DNA of 64,000 bases from Paracentrotus lividus (lineage: Eukaryota > Echinodermata > Echinoidea > Camarodonta > Echinidae). Positions 35,501 to 47,631 of this stretch are shown here, piece by piece (positions within the stretch are counted from its first letter, which is position 1; each line of letters starts with the position of its first letter). The stretch is taken from positions 10,298,482 to 10,362,481 of the forward strand of contig CALNVZ010003435.1 in NCBI GenBank assembly GCA_940671915.1, written 5' to 3'. The notes under the pieces are model-generated. The model saw only the letters and a list, made by a program, of their open reading frames with translations, was not told the origin of the DNA and made no database searches. The translations under genes were made by a program, and so were the position numbers.

Positions 35501-37685
35501 TACATGTTAGTCATTTTGCGGGGTAACGGGTATTCCATAATTTTTTAGCTCTTATACCTTTTAGGTCCAAAAGTGCCCAAAAGTTTGTCATTGCAGATTT
35601 GGATAAATTTAATCATATTTCTTTTATGGTCCCAGAAGAGTTTTTTTTTTTTTTGAAGTAGCATGCACTGCTGATTGTAGAGAGTCAAGCCCAATGCCGT
35701 AACTTAAAAATAGAGCAGAACACTATTTCATTACTTAATCATTCAAGTGAAGAGCTAACAATGTATATGAAACAAAGCTGATATGAATAAGAACTAGATA
35801 ATGTTATTCCGCGTTGTTTAATTGCCAAATTTCGACGGTCGGTAATTTGGTTAAAATAAACATAAAGGCTATTTCTAGTAAAAAAAAAAAAAACCTCACA
35901 AAATGTTGGACAATTGTCCACTCGCAAAATTACCCATAACATTAGTTCCAAAAAATCATGAAAGTATCTGCACGCAAAATATTGTTATACCAGTAGTTAC
36001 ACTAACATGTTCTTTAGCAAATGATATCGGTTTCCCGGTCAATTTCAATTATGTGTTTTTTCCTGTTAATTGCAGATTACAGGCATTCATTCAAATTCAA
36101 TCATCAAAAATTAAACGATTTTTGTGAATCAGATTTCATTTTTGCGCATTCTACTTCACATTAATGTGCTAATAATCAAGTGACATATCCGAGGAACAGA
36201 AAAAAGATCCTATTCAAAATTTGTCTCATCTGAATTCCCGACATTATCAATTATACCTATGCTGGATAATATATGTCTCAAGTAATGTTTTCAAAATAGA
36301 AAATATAACCTAAAATGAATGTCACTATAATATCCGTGATTTGAAATGTGCACCATTACTTTGGGTGCCTACGGAATGAATTTTAGAGAATGAAATATTC
36401 TTTGTTTTGGACTAAGTCAGTCTGTCACATCAAACACACTGATTTGAATACACATTAAATGAAAATGATTGTATTTAATGTGTTGTAATTGGCCGGAGAA
36501 ACCTATTAATATCTACAAAGGATGATAATACTAACCATAACAAAATCTATAACATGACATACTCATTCAATCTAAACTTAAAACACTGATCAATGCACAT
36601 ATTCACAAATGATAAAAAAAAAAACATTATCAGTCCTTTGACAAAACTTAGGTTAAAAAATGAAAACCTGGTAACAGGTAACACCAAAGATGAATTCACA
36701 GAAATATGAATTCACAGTGAATATAACAATCTTGTTATAATTTTCTGATATGCTTGCATAGGGATACAGATTGTTTTATGCATACTAGGGTTACCAATCT
36801 GTTACATGACTCTCCCACAAAAGGTTGTTGTGTTCTTCCCTAAATTTTTTGTTATGTGTTCTACACTATTTAAATTAACTTTCGCTTTGGGAAAATGAAC
36901 TGTTCCTGAGAAATATTGAAAAGTAAACAATCCAGAAGTTTGATGCATAACATGAAAGTGTTTTTGTAAGACATATCATTGTCTCATAAGCGTAAAAATG
37001 TACCAAATTCGACACGGTCATTTTTAACCAAATTTGACACCCCTTTTTTTTTGGTGGCAGTCACGCAAAAATCCATTTAATGTAGATTCTTCATTTAATA
37101 TCTGGAATGATTGTTTAAAAATTCTAATGAAATGTATCAAGATATGGCAGATTCAAATTTGAAAAAAAAAATCGATGAAATGAGACAAAAATTTTTGCCC
37201 TGAAATGGCAGATATGGGTTGCTTTGAATGGCAAATTTTATCAATGGGCTTACAAGGTTGATGCTCATAATTTCTTGAAATATTGCTATAAATTCTATGA
37301 CATAATGACTTTTAAAACACATATCAAGTCTGCCTCCTTTTCCTATTCTGGTGATAATAATTTCATTCTTTGGTGTGAGCGGGATCACCATGCATTCAGT
37401 TTTGGACAACCCGCAGTGTCATAATTCTTTGTGTCAAATTGTGAAACAAAGCATCCCTTTTGCAACAGGCCAAACAATTTAGCCCTTACATTTCAATATT
37501 CCAAGTAACATGATGAATTTAAAAAGAACAAATTTGTACGGAATTAAAACATGTAACTTGCTAATATTTTTTTAAGTGGGAAAATTTCGAAGGATTGGGC
37601 ATGGATTCTATCCCTTTTTGGTATTTTTTTCATCTTTTTTTTTTTTTTTTTTTTTCAACAATTGGCTTAATGTGCATTGTGGGCA

Positions 37686-37973
37686 TTAAATACCATAATA
37701 ACAAATATATTTTGAAATACGTACACAAATTTGCTTGTGGCTCGCAAACTTGGCTCCAACACAAAAAGCCAATTCAGCATTAGCCCAAATGTATATCTGC
37801 ATGTACAAAGGGGCGACAGCTAATATACCACACAACATGTACGGCAGAGTAACGGCAGACCACGGAACAACAACTGACCTGTATGTACTAACGCACTGTT
37901 TATGAACATTTCGGGCAGTTGTTAAAAAGTGTCCCCATAATCTACAAACAGGCGAAAAACAACCAATGAACAT
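37686..37973 (-). CDS. Unassigned 95-residue open frame at the inner edge of the right arm
   Basis: A frame with GC-richer codons than its surroundings and one possible membrane segment (LPYMLCGILAVAPLYMQIYIW, read in two pieces). It starts at the inner boundary of the inverted arm. No homologue was recognised. It may be part of the element or chance. Confidence 0.2.
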   Translation of the reverse strand: MFIGCFSPVCRLWGHFLTTARNVHKQCVSTYRSVVVPWSAVTLPYMLCGILAVAPLYMQIYIWANAELAFCVGAKFASHKQICVRISKYICYYGI

Positions 37974-38512
37974 CGTTTTTCGCGTCTACACGCAGAGGTT
38001 TCATTTTAACAAGCAGTAGATAAAACGATGATCATGAGTTTTAACTCTGCGCGTCGGCTGATAAAACCCATGATCAAGGTTTTAACTCTGGCGTGTCTGA
38101 CAAAACCCATGATCATGGGGATTTTAACTCTGCGTGCTCTTGATAAAACCCATGATTCATGGAATTTTTAACTCTGCGTGCTCTTGATAAAACCCATGAT
38201 CATGGGTTTTAATCTGCGTCCGTGGCAGATAAAAACCCATATCATGGCTTTTAACTCTTGCGTGCTTTGATTAAAACCCATGGATCCATGGGTTTTAACT
38301 CTGCGTGCTCTGATAAAACCCATTGATCATGGTTCTAACTCTACGTGTACTAGATAAAAACCCATGAATCATGGGTTTTAACTCTGCGTGCTCTGTGATA
38401 AAACCCATGATCATGGGTTTATAACTGCGTGCTCTTGATAAAACCCATGATCATGGGTTTAAAACCCATGATCATGGGTATTTTCAAATATGCAACAGTT
38501 CGCATTCCATAC
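37950..38512. repeat. Right arm of the 13.4-kb inverted repeat
   Basis: Reverse complement of 25137-25700, with 12 palindromes and the same variant spacers in the same order from the outside. It ends at CGCATTCCATAC. It has many more single-base insertions and deletions than the left arm, through decay or sequencing error. Confidence 0.9.
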
Positions 38513-40860
38513 GCCTGGCTAGAAGGCAGATAGGTCACATTCTTAAAGTCTTTGACCCAATAAATGCACCGACAGCATGTGGGGCCTAATGCAGCCTAGA
38601 TTTTTGAAACCCTCCACAATGTTACAAATTCCCTTTAAAGTAATCCCCTAATTACACTGAAACTTTCAGTTTCAGATTATTTCGTGTATCTAATTACATT
38701 TACAACATAATGAAACAACAAATTAATTGTAACCTTATTTCAACTCATTAAAAAACTACAGGACGATTAACATAATAGTATGGAGCCTAGGCGCGTAACG
38801 CTACACTGTAAGCTCCACGGTGTTATCCATACTTTAGGTCTAAAATAATTCGCATTTTTCGTATCATCGAAAAGAAAACATTCTTCCCTTACCATATCAT
38901 TGTTAATATTTCTCATAATTTTCAGTGATGTTTTCTTTTTCTACAAGTCGAATTAATAAATAATAACCTGTATAGCTATGTAACACTGTCACGTATTGTG
39001 TGACAAGAGTCATGCTAATAAAGAAATTGTAAGGGATTATATTCATCCTTCTTTACAGCTTACGACGTCAACATGATTAGCATAGTTCAACGGTTCTTTC
39101 AAAAAAAATGGGAAATATCTACATGGACGCCAACGAAAGCAAAATGGATCTACATAATAGAAATACACAATGCTACATAATTTGAAAGATGAAATCAGAC
39201 GAATTCAGACATGTCAGAGAACACACGGATAATATTGAAGATATTAAAAAGTTTAATTGCGTGGGGGTAAACATAATTATACGGTACACATGTAGTCTAC
39301 AAAAGGGAAAATTCCCATATTGACATAGAGTTCTTGAAGCAACAAAGCAATAATAAATCTACGATAACTTGCAACTGCTTGAGAGAGAAAGAAGGAGAAG
39401 GAGCTGGAGAAAGAAAGAGAGAGAGAGAGAGCGAGAGAGAAAGCTAGCTAGAGATGCATTTAGCACTGCAAACATAAAGGTATAATACAGAAAGTATCTT
39501 TCCCAATATTTTTATTCATAGCAGATGGAATTAAACATTCTTTCATCATGTTCATGAAACTATTATGATGTGTACCCATTTGGAGCGTATTTTATAGTCA
39601 ATGGAAGACATGGAAGAAATGTCAACATCGGTATATAATTGTGGTAACAAAAGAGGAATCGGCATAAAACCGATTAAATATAGTCTCATGTTGTCCACAT
39701 TGCACTAAAAGATGAGAGATCTTGTGATATTCCTTTCATGATATCCGGTGAATTTTAGTGAAAATCTTTGAAAGAAACATAATGTAACAGTTGTTCTAGC
39801 CCTTTGCTGCGATGCCCGCTCGCCGGAGCTTACCGCATGAACAGTGCGTAACGATCTATGATAATCCCCATTCGTATTCCATGTGAACGCTGAGTTGGTA
39901 TCGGGTCCCCGACTTTCTACATATTGTAGTTATAGGATTAAATCTTTCATATTATCTAACTGTGAATCCAAATTAAAATTTTCCATCTCCCAAAACTATA
40001 CACCAGCTTTAAACCGTGAAGTAAAAGCTCGAAATGCGAGCAAAATCCCTCAGGAACAGGAGATAACTTTTTTTTGTCCTTATTTACATAATGAAAAGAT
40101 TGAAAAGCATTTGGAGGTGAAGAGCAGTTTTAGAACTGTTAGCACTCTCAGGTTTGAATATTTGTAGCCCTCCTGTTGTTTGACATTCATTTTGTTACTG
40201 AAAAAAATGCTGTTCCATTTACGAACCATCTTTGAAAAGTATACACTAAAAAAAAAAATAATAAAAATAAAGAAAGAAATAAAGGAAGCAAGAAAGTAAG
40301 AAAGAGAGAAGAAGAAGAAGGAAAAAAAAATAAAAGAATAATAAGAAGGAGATATATGGGAAGAGAGAAAAACATAAACAAAAACAAAACATGTGTCAGA
40401 ATGAACTCATCCTGTTCTGTTGCAGTTTCAAAAAGAATGCCAAGTACTATGCCTGTGATGCACTTTACATGACTGCTAGAAAGGGATGAAAAGATTAAGA
40501 TTTATATGTTTGTGGGGGTATCTAAATAACAATTATAATATTGGATGATCAATTTTCTTGGGATAAGTTAAATATTGTTACTCGCGGAAGAAAAATATCG
40601 GATTCGTCTCCGACTCATCCAATATTTTTTCCTCAGCTCTTATAATATTTATACGTTTCCCACTCAAAGTAATCCAATATTTTCTAAATGTCTGACAGCC
40701 AATGACTCCTTTTTTTTAGCAACAATTTTATTGAGATAATGAGAATTACATGTACAATCAAAGCTCAGAAAGAATTTTGGTATCCATGCATTTGGCTTTT
40801 ATTTGTAAAGTAGTTCGTAACGACTTGGCAAAACAATCCCAGTATTCCCGGAATTAATTG

Positions 40861-40891
<31 letters not shown>

Positions 40892-41716
40892 TTTAGCTTG
40901 TACACTTATTTAGAGATTTGCACTTACCCTGTCCCCGTTGTGGTTGATTTATTCTGGAGTTCATCTCGATATATTACTGAATAATCAGAGTCGAATTAAC
41001 ATTCAATAATCCCCCTGATCACAGCACTATGAATGTTATGTTGGGAATAATTCATTTTGATTTATGTCAACGTTTTCTCTGATTAATGATCTTTAAGTTT
41101 ATTTACTACTAATAAATCCAGTTAATAGCGAGCAACAGTCCAACTTGAAGATATTTATTTAATATGCAATATCAATAAAACACCATGTACATTCAGCCAG
41201 CAAATAATCGATCAAAGTTCGTGATTCTGGTACGATGGACAAGGAAATCCAATATAATATCGTGTCTACAAATGATGTCATAATATAAGTGCTAATATAC
41301 ATGTATTTAGATTGTTACCTTTTGGATGAAACTCGTAAACATTCGCAGGTTCTTTCTCCGAAACATGCCCTCAGACAGTGAAAATCCGCGAATGCATTTA
41401 CAGTACATGAATGATTCAAGTTCATCGTAGCGGTTTTGAGTAGTAGGCCTACCGAACCTGACTGCTTTATTAAAGACTATTATGATAGAATTGGCGTTAA
41501 AACAACATAAATTATGATATGCTAACATAATATAGGCCAGGAGCATCAATGTAAATGTTATTTTTGATATAAATTATGACAATAAATAGTATCCCATAAC
41601 AATCCAGAAACCAGAATGAATAGTGTTCCAAGGTTGTTGCCCTTGTTGACTAGGAGGTTTGGATATACAGCGTCGCAGGATACAAAGAGGTTCTGAAATA
41701 GAATATACGTTAGATC

Positions 41717-41774
<58 letters not shown>

Positions 41775-41890
41775 AGGGGCGTCATTGAAGGGACATACTT
41801 TTCTCTCACCATATTCATAATGCATACACAAAATAATGATAATAATGGGGGGGACAAAATAAGCAGAATGGACAAAAAAATGTAACCGCG
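38513..41890. other. Non-coding stretch with microsatellites
   Basis: No supported gene. It contains GA-rich tracts at about 39380-39450, a purine tract at 40250-40345, a (TA)n run near 40868-40891 and (GA)n at 41720-41773. Confidence 0.5.
41720..41773. repeat. (GA)n microsatellite
   Basis: About 26 uninterrupted GA repeats. The Leu/Ser-rich frames on the minus strand are artefacts. Confidence 0.95.
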
Positions 41891-41891
41891 G

Positions 41892-42062
41892 GTAAGTTAG
41901 CCTATCCGATATGCGTCTGGCTAGTAGGGGCAAACTACTGACGGGCGAGGGTGAAGCTGTGCCCCCCTGACGATCTCGGGCTTCGCCTTCGCCCTGTCAG
42001 CCAGTCTCCTTTGCGCGACCAGTAACTTGCCCACTAGCCCGACGCATATCAGATAGGCTACG
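41892..42062. mobile_element. GC-rich fold-back MITE
   Basis: TAGCCTATCCGATATGCGTC on the left pairs with GACGCATATCAGATAGGCTA on the right. Inner blocks GGGCGAGGGTGAAGC and GCTTCGCCTTCGCCC also pair. About 170 bp. Confidence 0.8.
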
Positions 42063-43717
42063 GGTAAGTTGGTTTGACAACCAAATCAACCATAACAGAA
42101 GGGCTTTAAACTGGCGAGAAGAGGGCGCCAAATGAACGAAAGAGTGCAGGGTGCGCTCGCAAAAATACAGTTGCTTACTACTATTGCTCATAATAGAGGA
42201 AAACGGCTTAATTCTAATAGGGTACTCAGTGGCGACCTACATGTTGACTAGCTTTGACCAATTTTTTCAGGATATATGAAAAAAAAACATAAAAAAGGCA
42301 TTGAATTCAGTCTCTATTACCCCACCCTAGCATCAAGCATCTTACGAAGTTCTATACCAAATGGTCTGAAAATCGTTCACACAATGTTCGTAATACTAAT
42401 AATGATGGCATTTGTGACCTAGGCATAAAATATCCTTTCGGAGGGATATAGGCCTATAATAAAAGAAGTAGAACAAAAAACGAAAAAAAAAAAAAACAAA
42501 CAAACAAAACAAAACAAAACAAAAAAACAAGCGAGATTTATTTGCTTTGATTTTTAAACCAATTTAAACGCCGAGATTAGACACACATACACACCACATC
42601 GATATTGTTCCTGGGAAGTTCTAAATAGCAAAGCAAATCCGAAGATGCATCATGTGCATGTTGACATTACCTATCAAACAAACAAAATCTCAAAATCCAG
42701 GTCACTTACTTCGATTGGTACAAGATTATTCCCTTTGCATCATAATATTTCGTGGTTAAAGTCCAATACGTTTCTTACGGTGGGTTGCTAATACCCGACT
42801 TGTATAAACGGTGCACGTAAACCAAATAGAAAATTCCAAGTGATTGATGCTGGATCGAGGAACAGACGAGCTGAAAAACTGCATGTAGGACAGGTAACGA
42901 ATATAACAGGAGGATTCGGAATACGAAATATGTCTCGGCAGTTTAGCCAACCTGGTAGATACGTGAGTAACTGAAAGTCTTTTGGATTTTCTATATCATA
43001 TTTCATAATTATTATGAGCCATCTGACATATTTATAACAGTCATTATTCTGAACCTTGTGATTTATGGCAATTACAGATAATTTCGTGAAATATAGCATA
43101 TATTTCCATATAAATGTACGTTATTATGTTGAAAACAGATTATCATAACTACGGTATTTAGGAACCATGTGATATCGTTACTGCTGTTAAATAAAAAAAA
43201 CATTAAAAAAATGAATTTTGAAAAGCCCTTTATGCGGTGTCGGAGGTTTAAAAAAAAATCCGATGGTTCATGCATATTCATGAACTCATTTTCACCACAA
43301 ATATTACAGACACCAATAATTATGTACCAGCCCAGCCTCTCCCAAATTACTGAATCAGGGGTCACACCAACGAGACTGACTCTAAACCGATACAGACCAA
43401 CGAAATGATTTACGTCATCGAATGGCAGGCAATTGTTCGATTTAGAATCGGTTTCGCTGGTTACAAAACAAAAGTGTAACGGTGTGATCTGCAGTGTCAT
43501 ATATAGTATCCCCTTATAAAAAGCAAACGCCATAGACATAATATTCCATGAATTAAATTAGCATGCGTATACTAAACACAAAATGGTCGATATTCAATAA
43601 TGTTTTATTTTTTTGTCAAAGATAAAAGCAAACTATTATAAGCTTCCGTAAGATAAAATAACATGCCTTGTATCAATGGCTAGATAATCGCAAATACAAG
43701 CGCTTATCTCTAGTTAG

Positions 43718-43838
43718 ACGCGGATCCAGTGACTGACGAGAGCACCCTCCCCCCCCCCCAAGAAAAAAAAAATAATAAAAAAAAAAATAAGAAAGGGGAA
43801 AAACGCGCCTTTAGGCCCCAAAGGCATCCGCGCCTGTA
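43718..43838. mobile_element. Short MITE with GCGGATCC ends
   Basis: ACGCGGATCCAGTG on the left and GGCATCCGCGCCTGT on the right are inverted, with a C-run and A-run inside. It belongs to the same end type as 8897-9066 and 21819-23805, and lies 70 bases upstream of the copy A start codon. Confidence 0.65.
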
Positions 43839-43906
43839 AACAATTTTCATTTAGATATATACAGGGAGAGCACCCGGTCTGACTGATGCATAAAACAAGT
43901 GTTACC

Positions 43907-44140
43907 ATGGCGACAGATGAAGAACTTCAGACCACGCCCTGGATCATCGCGGCCATTCCAAATTGTTTTAAAACCTTAAAGCGTTGGGATGTTCTCAAGG
44001 AAAGATACCACGTAGTAGACTGGGAGGATTACATCCAACATGAGGAGGAGTATGCTGAGAAGATAGAAGCCATCTTGGTAATGACTGTAGGTACCTCCAC
44101 CATTACTGAAAGATACCTCAAGAAGATGAAGAAGCTGAAG
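43907..44140 (+). CDS. GRHPR-like: Copy A exon 1
   Basis: 78 codons, donor AAG then GTGAGA, phase 0. N-terminal part of the substrate-binding domain. Confidence 0.92.
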
Positions 44141-45654
44141 GTGAGACAAACGATATTACACATTCATTCGTTTAAAAAAATAGAGATGAACTCATTTTGG
44201 AGAAAGGCTGAAAATTACGCCCTCTTTCTCTTTCTCACTCTCTCTCCTTTATCCACTTTGATGAACAACACACACACAAACAAAAATATAAGCTGGATCA
44301 AACAGATATATATTTTCATCAATAGCTGGATCAAACAGATATATATTTTCATCAATGGCTGGATGCTTAAATTTACTATTACGTGACTCAAAATACCCTT
44401 AATGATTTTTGGGGTTCTATTCTTGTCGTTTACATTGCAAATTATTGATAACGGCAATGCATATTTCGTGTTGAGGACAATACGCTTTACAATTACAGCT
44501 CTTCCAGACCTGGAGCACAGGGACTGATATGCTGGATTTTTCTTTGCTCCGGAAGTACAATATCAGGATTGGAAACACACCCGGGGTCATCAAGGATACA
44601 TGTGCAGATTTAGCTATGACTCTCCTATTGGCGGCAGCTCGCAGATTGCCAGAAAGTGAGTTTTTTATAAATAATGGTTAGTTCGTAGACATAGGCTATA
44701 TAAGACCCTCGGGTTATCTAAATCTAGCTCTCTAACTTGGTTCTCTATAGAAGATCCAACTTACAGTTGAATAATTTCTACTGTGATAGCTAAAGCAAAT
44801 AATCACTTTTTGGTATCACGAGATGTAGGTCTACTATCAGTTCATCGGCGATCTGAATATTATTTCTTCCCTCAGCTTTGCTTCAGAAAGATAGCAACAT
44901 CTAGATCGCCCTCGGAAGTGTTAGTTCGTCCCATCACCTCGACCAGCGATGACTATTTGCTTACTAATTACCACATGTTTCTTTTCTTATTTCTTCAGAT
45001 ATAGCGGAGGTACAGAGTGCGACTCTCAATCCAACCAACGCCTGGCAAAGAGCTGTAGATCTGATGGGGAAAGGTGTGACTGGTGCAAATTTAGGGATCG
45101 TTGGCATGGGAACCATCGGATTCGAAGTGGCAAAGAGAGCCAAGGCATTCGGGATGAAAATTTTCTATCATAATCGCAAACAGAGGTAGGTTTTGCTCAC
45201 CAAATAATACTTTTCTCTTCTTCGGTCAAATATCCATTTCATTGATCCTTGTATGCATTTTGACATGAATCTTGTTACATTAATGTTTGTTTATCGATTT
45301 TTTAAACGATTATGAAATTATATTTTATAATGATACTGGAGATATATAGTCCGTGAAAATTAGTTTACGGTGTACTGCTTGAATAAAAATCGAATAAAGT
45401 GCATTCTTATTTGCATGAGAAATAAGAAGAAGGATTGTTTTAATATGCTTTGGTTATTTTCCCAGATCTGTTGAAGATGAGATGGAAGTTCAAGCAACAT
45501 TCTGCTCAACCATAGATGCCCTTCTACCACAAGCTGATTTTGTACTACTCGTGGCGCCCCTTACGTCGAACACAAGACATATCATGAACAAAGAAACTTT
45601 CAAACTCATGAAATCAGATTCGATCCTTATAAACATTGCGAGAGGTAAGTTTTG

Positions 45655-45685
<31 letters not shown>

Positions 45686-45712
45686 TAATAATAATAATAA
45701 TAAATAATAATG

Positions 45713-45772
<60 letters not shown>

Positions 45773-45827
45773 TTAATGATAATAATAATAATAATACTAA
45801 TACTACTACTACTACTACTACTAATAA

Positions 45828-45859
<32 letters not shown>

Positions 45860-46198
45860 GCGACAGTTTGAAGCAAAACCATTTTAGTTATCTGTAGTTA
45901 TGTACTTAGTACCCTTATCATTGACATAATATTGTTCATTTTTTTAGGAGGCTTAGTGAACCACGACCACCTCGTTGAAGCTCTGAACAACGGAACAATT
46001 GCGAGTGCTGCTCTGGATGTCACCGACCCCGAACCTCTACCGAACGATCACACTCTTCTAACAATGCCCAACGTCATCATCACACCCCACATCGCCACAT
46101 GTACTACGGAGACGTTGGAGGCAATGCTACAGATCGCCATCGACAATATACACGCTGCCATTGGCGGGAACGATCTCGTTGCTGAAATCACCAATTGA
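43907..46198 (+). CDS. GRHPR-like: D-2-hydroxyacid dehydrogenase (glyoxylate/hydroxypyruvate reductase type), copy A
   Basis: Five exons, 43907-44140, 44499-44655, 44999-45185, 45466-45644 and 45948-46198, join to 335 residues, the usual family length (phases 0,1,2,1). The start is in ACCATGG, a perfect Kozak context. The family reduces 2-keto acids such as glyoxylate or hydroxypyruvate with NAD(P)H in the cytosol. Seen: SxGTD substrate motif at 84-88, dinucleotide fold GMGTIG at 166-171, catalytic Arg252 in NIARGG, Glu281 in DVTDPEPLP and His300 in TPHIA. All three catalytic residues are present. The C-terminus DLVAEITN has no SKL peroxisomal signal. AATAAA lies at 46375-46380. Substrate cannot be fixed from sequence: glyoxylate, hydroxypyruvate or 2-ketogluconate are possible. 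A diverged second copy lies 11 kb downstream. Confidence 0.92.
44499..44655 (+). CDS. GRHPR-like: Copy A exon 2
   Basis: Between AATTACAG and GTGAGT, leaving phase 1. It encodes TWSTGTDML and [15 protein letters not shown], the conserved dimer and hinge helix. Confidence 0.92.
44999..45185 (+). CDS. GRHPR-like: Copy A exon 3
   Basis: Between TTTCTTCAG and GTAGGT, leaving phase 2. It encodes the NAD(P)-binding GMGTIG. Confidence 0.93.
45466..45644 (+). CDS. GRHPR-like: Copy A exon 4
   Basis: Between TTTTCCCAG and GTAAGT, leaving phase 1. It ends with the catalytic Arg252. Confidence 0.93.
45652..45861. repeat. (TAA)n and (TAC)n microsatellite in intron 4 of copy A
   Basis: More than 50 trinucleotide repeats, AAT/TAA then ACT, starting seven bases after the splice donor. 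Confidence 0.95.
45948..46198 (+). CDS. GRHPR-like: Copy A exon 5
   Basis: After TTTTTTTAG, to TGA at 46196-46198. It carries Glu281 and His300. Confidence 0.93.
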
Positions 46199-46374
46199 AA
46201 TACAAAAAGACGTTAAAATTCCATTATGATACATTTTCTGTTTATTATTTGAGTTTATTTTGTATGAATTTCTCTTATGTTCATGAAAAATTTTTTATCG
46301 TTGAAATGATTTATGATATGATGTTATGGAAATTAAATTCTATTCAAATTCCTAATATGCTCAAGGCGCTTTAC

Positions 46375-46380
46375 AATAAA
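46375..46380 (+). terminator. Poly(A) signal of copy A
   Basis: AATAAA 177 bases after the stop codon, followed by AAATAAATAAATAAAT. Confidence 0.55.
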
Positions 46381-46875
46381 AATAAATAAATAAATAAATG
46401 AAAATTTAATTCTCTTGTTCATAAATTTGAAATACCTTACATCATACTTCAACCCCGACTTCAACAACATAAATTTGCTCCAATGCCCTTATTTCCTCAA
46501 TAAACCGGATTTCACACCCAGGTCGCGGAGGAGAAGGGGGGGGGGGGCGATGTCAGACCTTGGCCGCCCCCTCTTTGGGCGTCAATTTTACAAACTTGTC
46601 TGCTCATCCTCTTTTTTTGTGTGTGTGTGTCTTCCCCCTCCTTTAGCATGTTTAGCCCCACATCCACAACAAGTACCTGACTTGCAATCGCAAATTTGGG
46701 GTTATACATGTACTTGTAGTGTTGTAGACTGAAAAATAGTAGATAGGGAGAGGGGATGAAAAAAAAAGTATCTGCATGGAAAGGGTCGGGGCAAAGACTA
46801 TAGTCGTTAGGCATTTTGGGTTTGAAATCCGGGACAAAGCGCTTAGATAAAATAATGTACAATGTCACATCTTTA

Positions 46876-46950
46876 TTAGCACCCTCTTAGCATCCTTTTA
46901 TAGCACCTTTATAGCACCCTTTAATAGCATCTTCCTAGTAGCATTCCCGT
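46876..46950. repeat. Short degenerate TAGCACC tandem repeat
   Basis: TTAGCACCCT, TATAGCACCTT, TATAGCACCCTTT and TAGCATC words repeat every 14-18 bases. Confidence 0.6.
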
Positions 46951-47202
46951 TTTATTTACAAATGTGACATTCTAAATCATTTAGCATTATAATACCGTAT
47001 ATGACTATTTACATGACTATAATTATATCGATTACAAAATTATCGACTAATATTTACACCGTCCATGAATTGCGGTACCCTACAGTGACAAAAGGAAACA
47101 AGTAACATATCAATCGAATTTGTATTTTTCTTACTTCAATTTCTAATAAGTGTCATTTTCCTCCTGACAAAAATTTACATATAAGCGTTGCTTTTTTTTT
47201 CT

Positions 47203-47210
47203 TTTCTTTT

Positions 47211-47289
<79 letters not shown>
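47203..47289. repeat. Poly(T) tract, about 80 bases
   Basis: A T-run with a few C interruptions at its left edge, downstream of the transporter gene (poly(A) on the coding strand). Confidence 0.95.
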
Positions 47290-47291
<2 letters not shown>

Positions 47292-47482
47292 GAAACTTCA
47301 CTTTTGTTACCTGCTTCCTTTGTCAAATTAGAGAAGAATTTCCAAAAATTAATGTCTTCTCTTCATTGTTATTGTCAGTAGTCATGGTAGTTGTGTCAAT
47401 AAGGTACATTTATCCAGAATAGTTCTCGAATGGCATACAAAGTCAAGCCGCCTATTTTCAACAGCTTTCTAATATCGTATTC

Positions 47483-47631
47483 CTAACCAGAGAGGCTAGA
47501 AAGGTTATGTTTGGTGACTTCTCTTTTTTTGAGTATTATGATCAGAACACTGAGGGCAGCAGACATTGATGTGGAAACAGCGAACAGGACGAACATAGGT
47601 ACGAAGCTATCAGTCAAATCCTTCAGTGAAC
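47483..47631 (-). CDS. SLC16-like: Transporter exon 4
   Basis: 149 nt after GTCTTCATAG to TAG at 47485-47483. It encodes the last helix (FVPMFVLFAVSTSMSAALSV) and the tail KKREVTKHNLSSLSG. Confidence 0.85.

Larger units (their letters stand above)
32700..36830. repeat. Diverged segmental duplication
   Basis: Sequence at about 32705-33110 recurs at about 35744-35800 and 36510-36830, including ACACTGATCAATGCACATAT, TGAATATAACAATCT and ACAGATTGTTTT, with many small indels. The second copy is split by about 700 bp of unrelated sequence. Confidence 0.7.
25137..38512. mobile_element. Candidate large inverted-repeat element
   Basis: The two arms enclose 12 kb of AT-rich sequence. GCCT lies directly outside both ends (25133-25136 and 38513-38516) and could be a 4-bp target-site duplication. 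No transposase, polymerase or integrase frame was found inside, so if mobile it is non-autonomous. It contains several smaller repeats, listed separately. Confidence 0.45.

Noticed and set aside
25137..38512. Polinton/Maverick or endogenous DNA virus
   Set aside because: Size and inverted ends invited the idea, but no polymerase, integrase, protease or capsid-like frame is present and the ends lack the expected sequence.
42780..42975. Plus-strand frame reading FQVIDAGSRNRRAEKL and ending at donor-like TACGTGAGT
   Set aside because: Open for about 50 codons with a good donor, but no acceptor could be placed and no neighbouring exon joins it. Left unannotated.
43072..43539. 155-residue minus-strand open frame
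   Set aside because: Atypical composition, no domain, and a competing plus-strand frame. Not enough evidence either way.
45490..45882. Minus-strand frame with long Ile/Tyr runs
   Set aside because: It is the antisense of dehydrogenase exon 4 plus the trinucleotide microsatellite.
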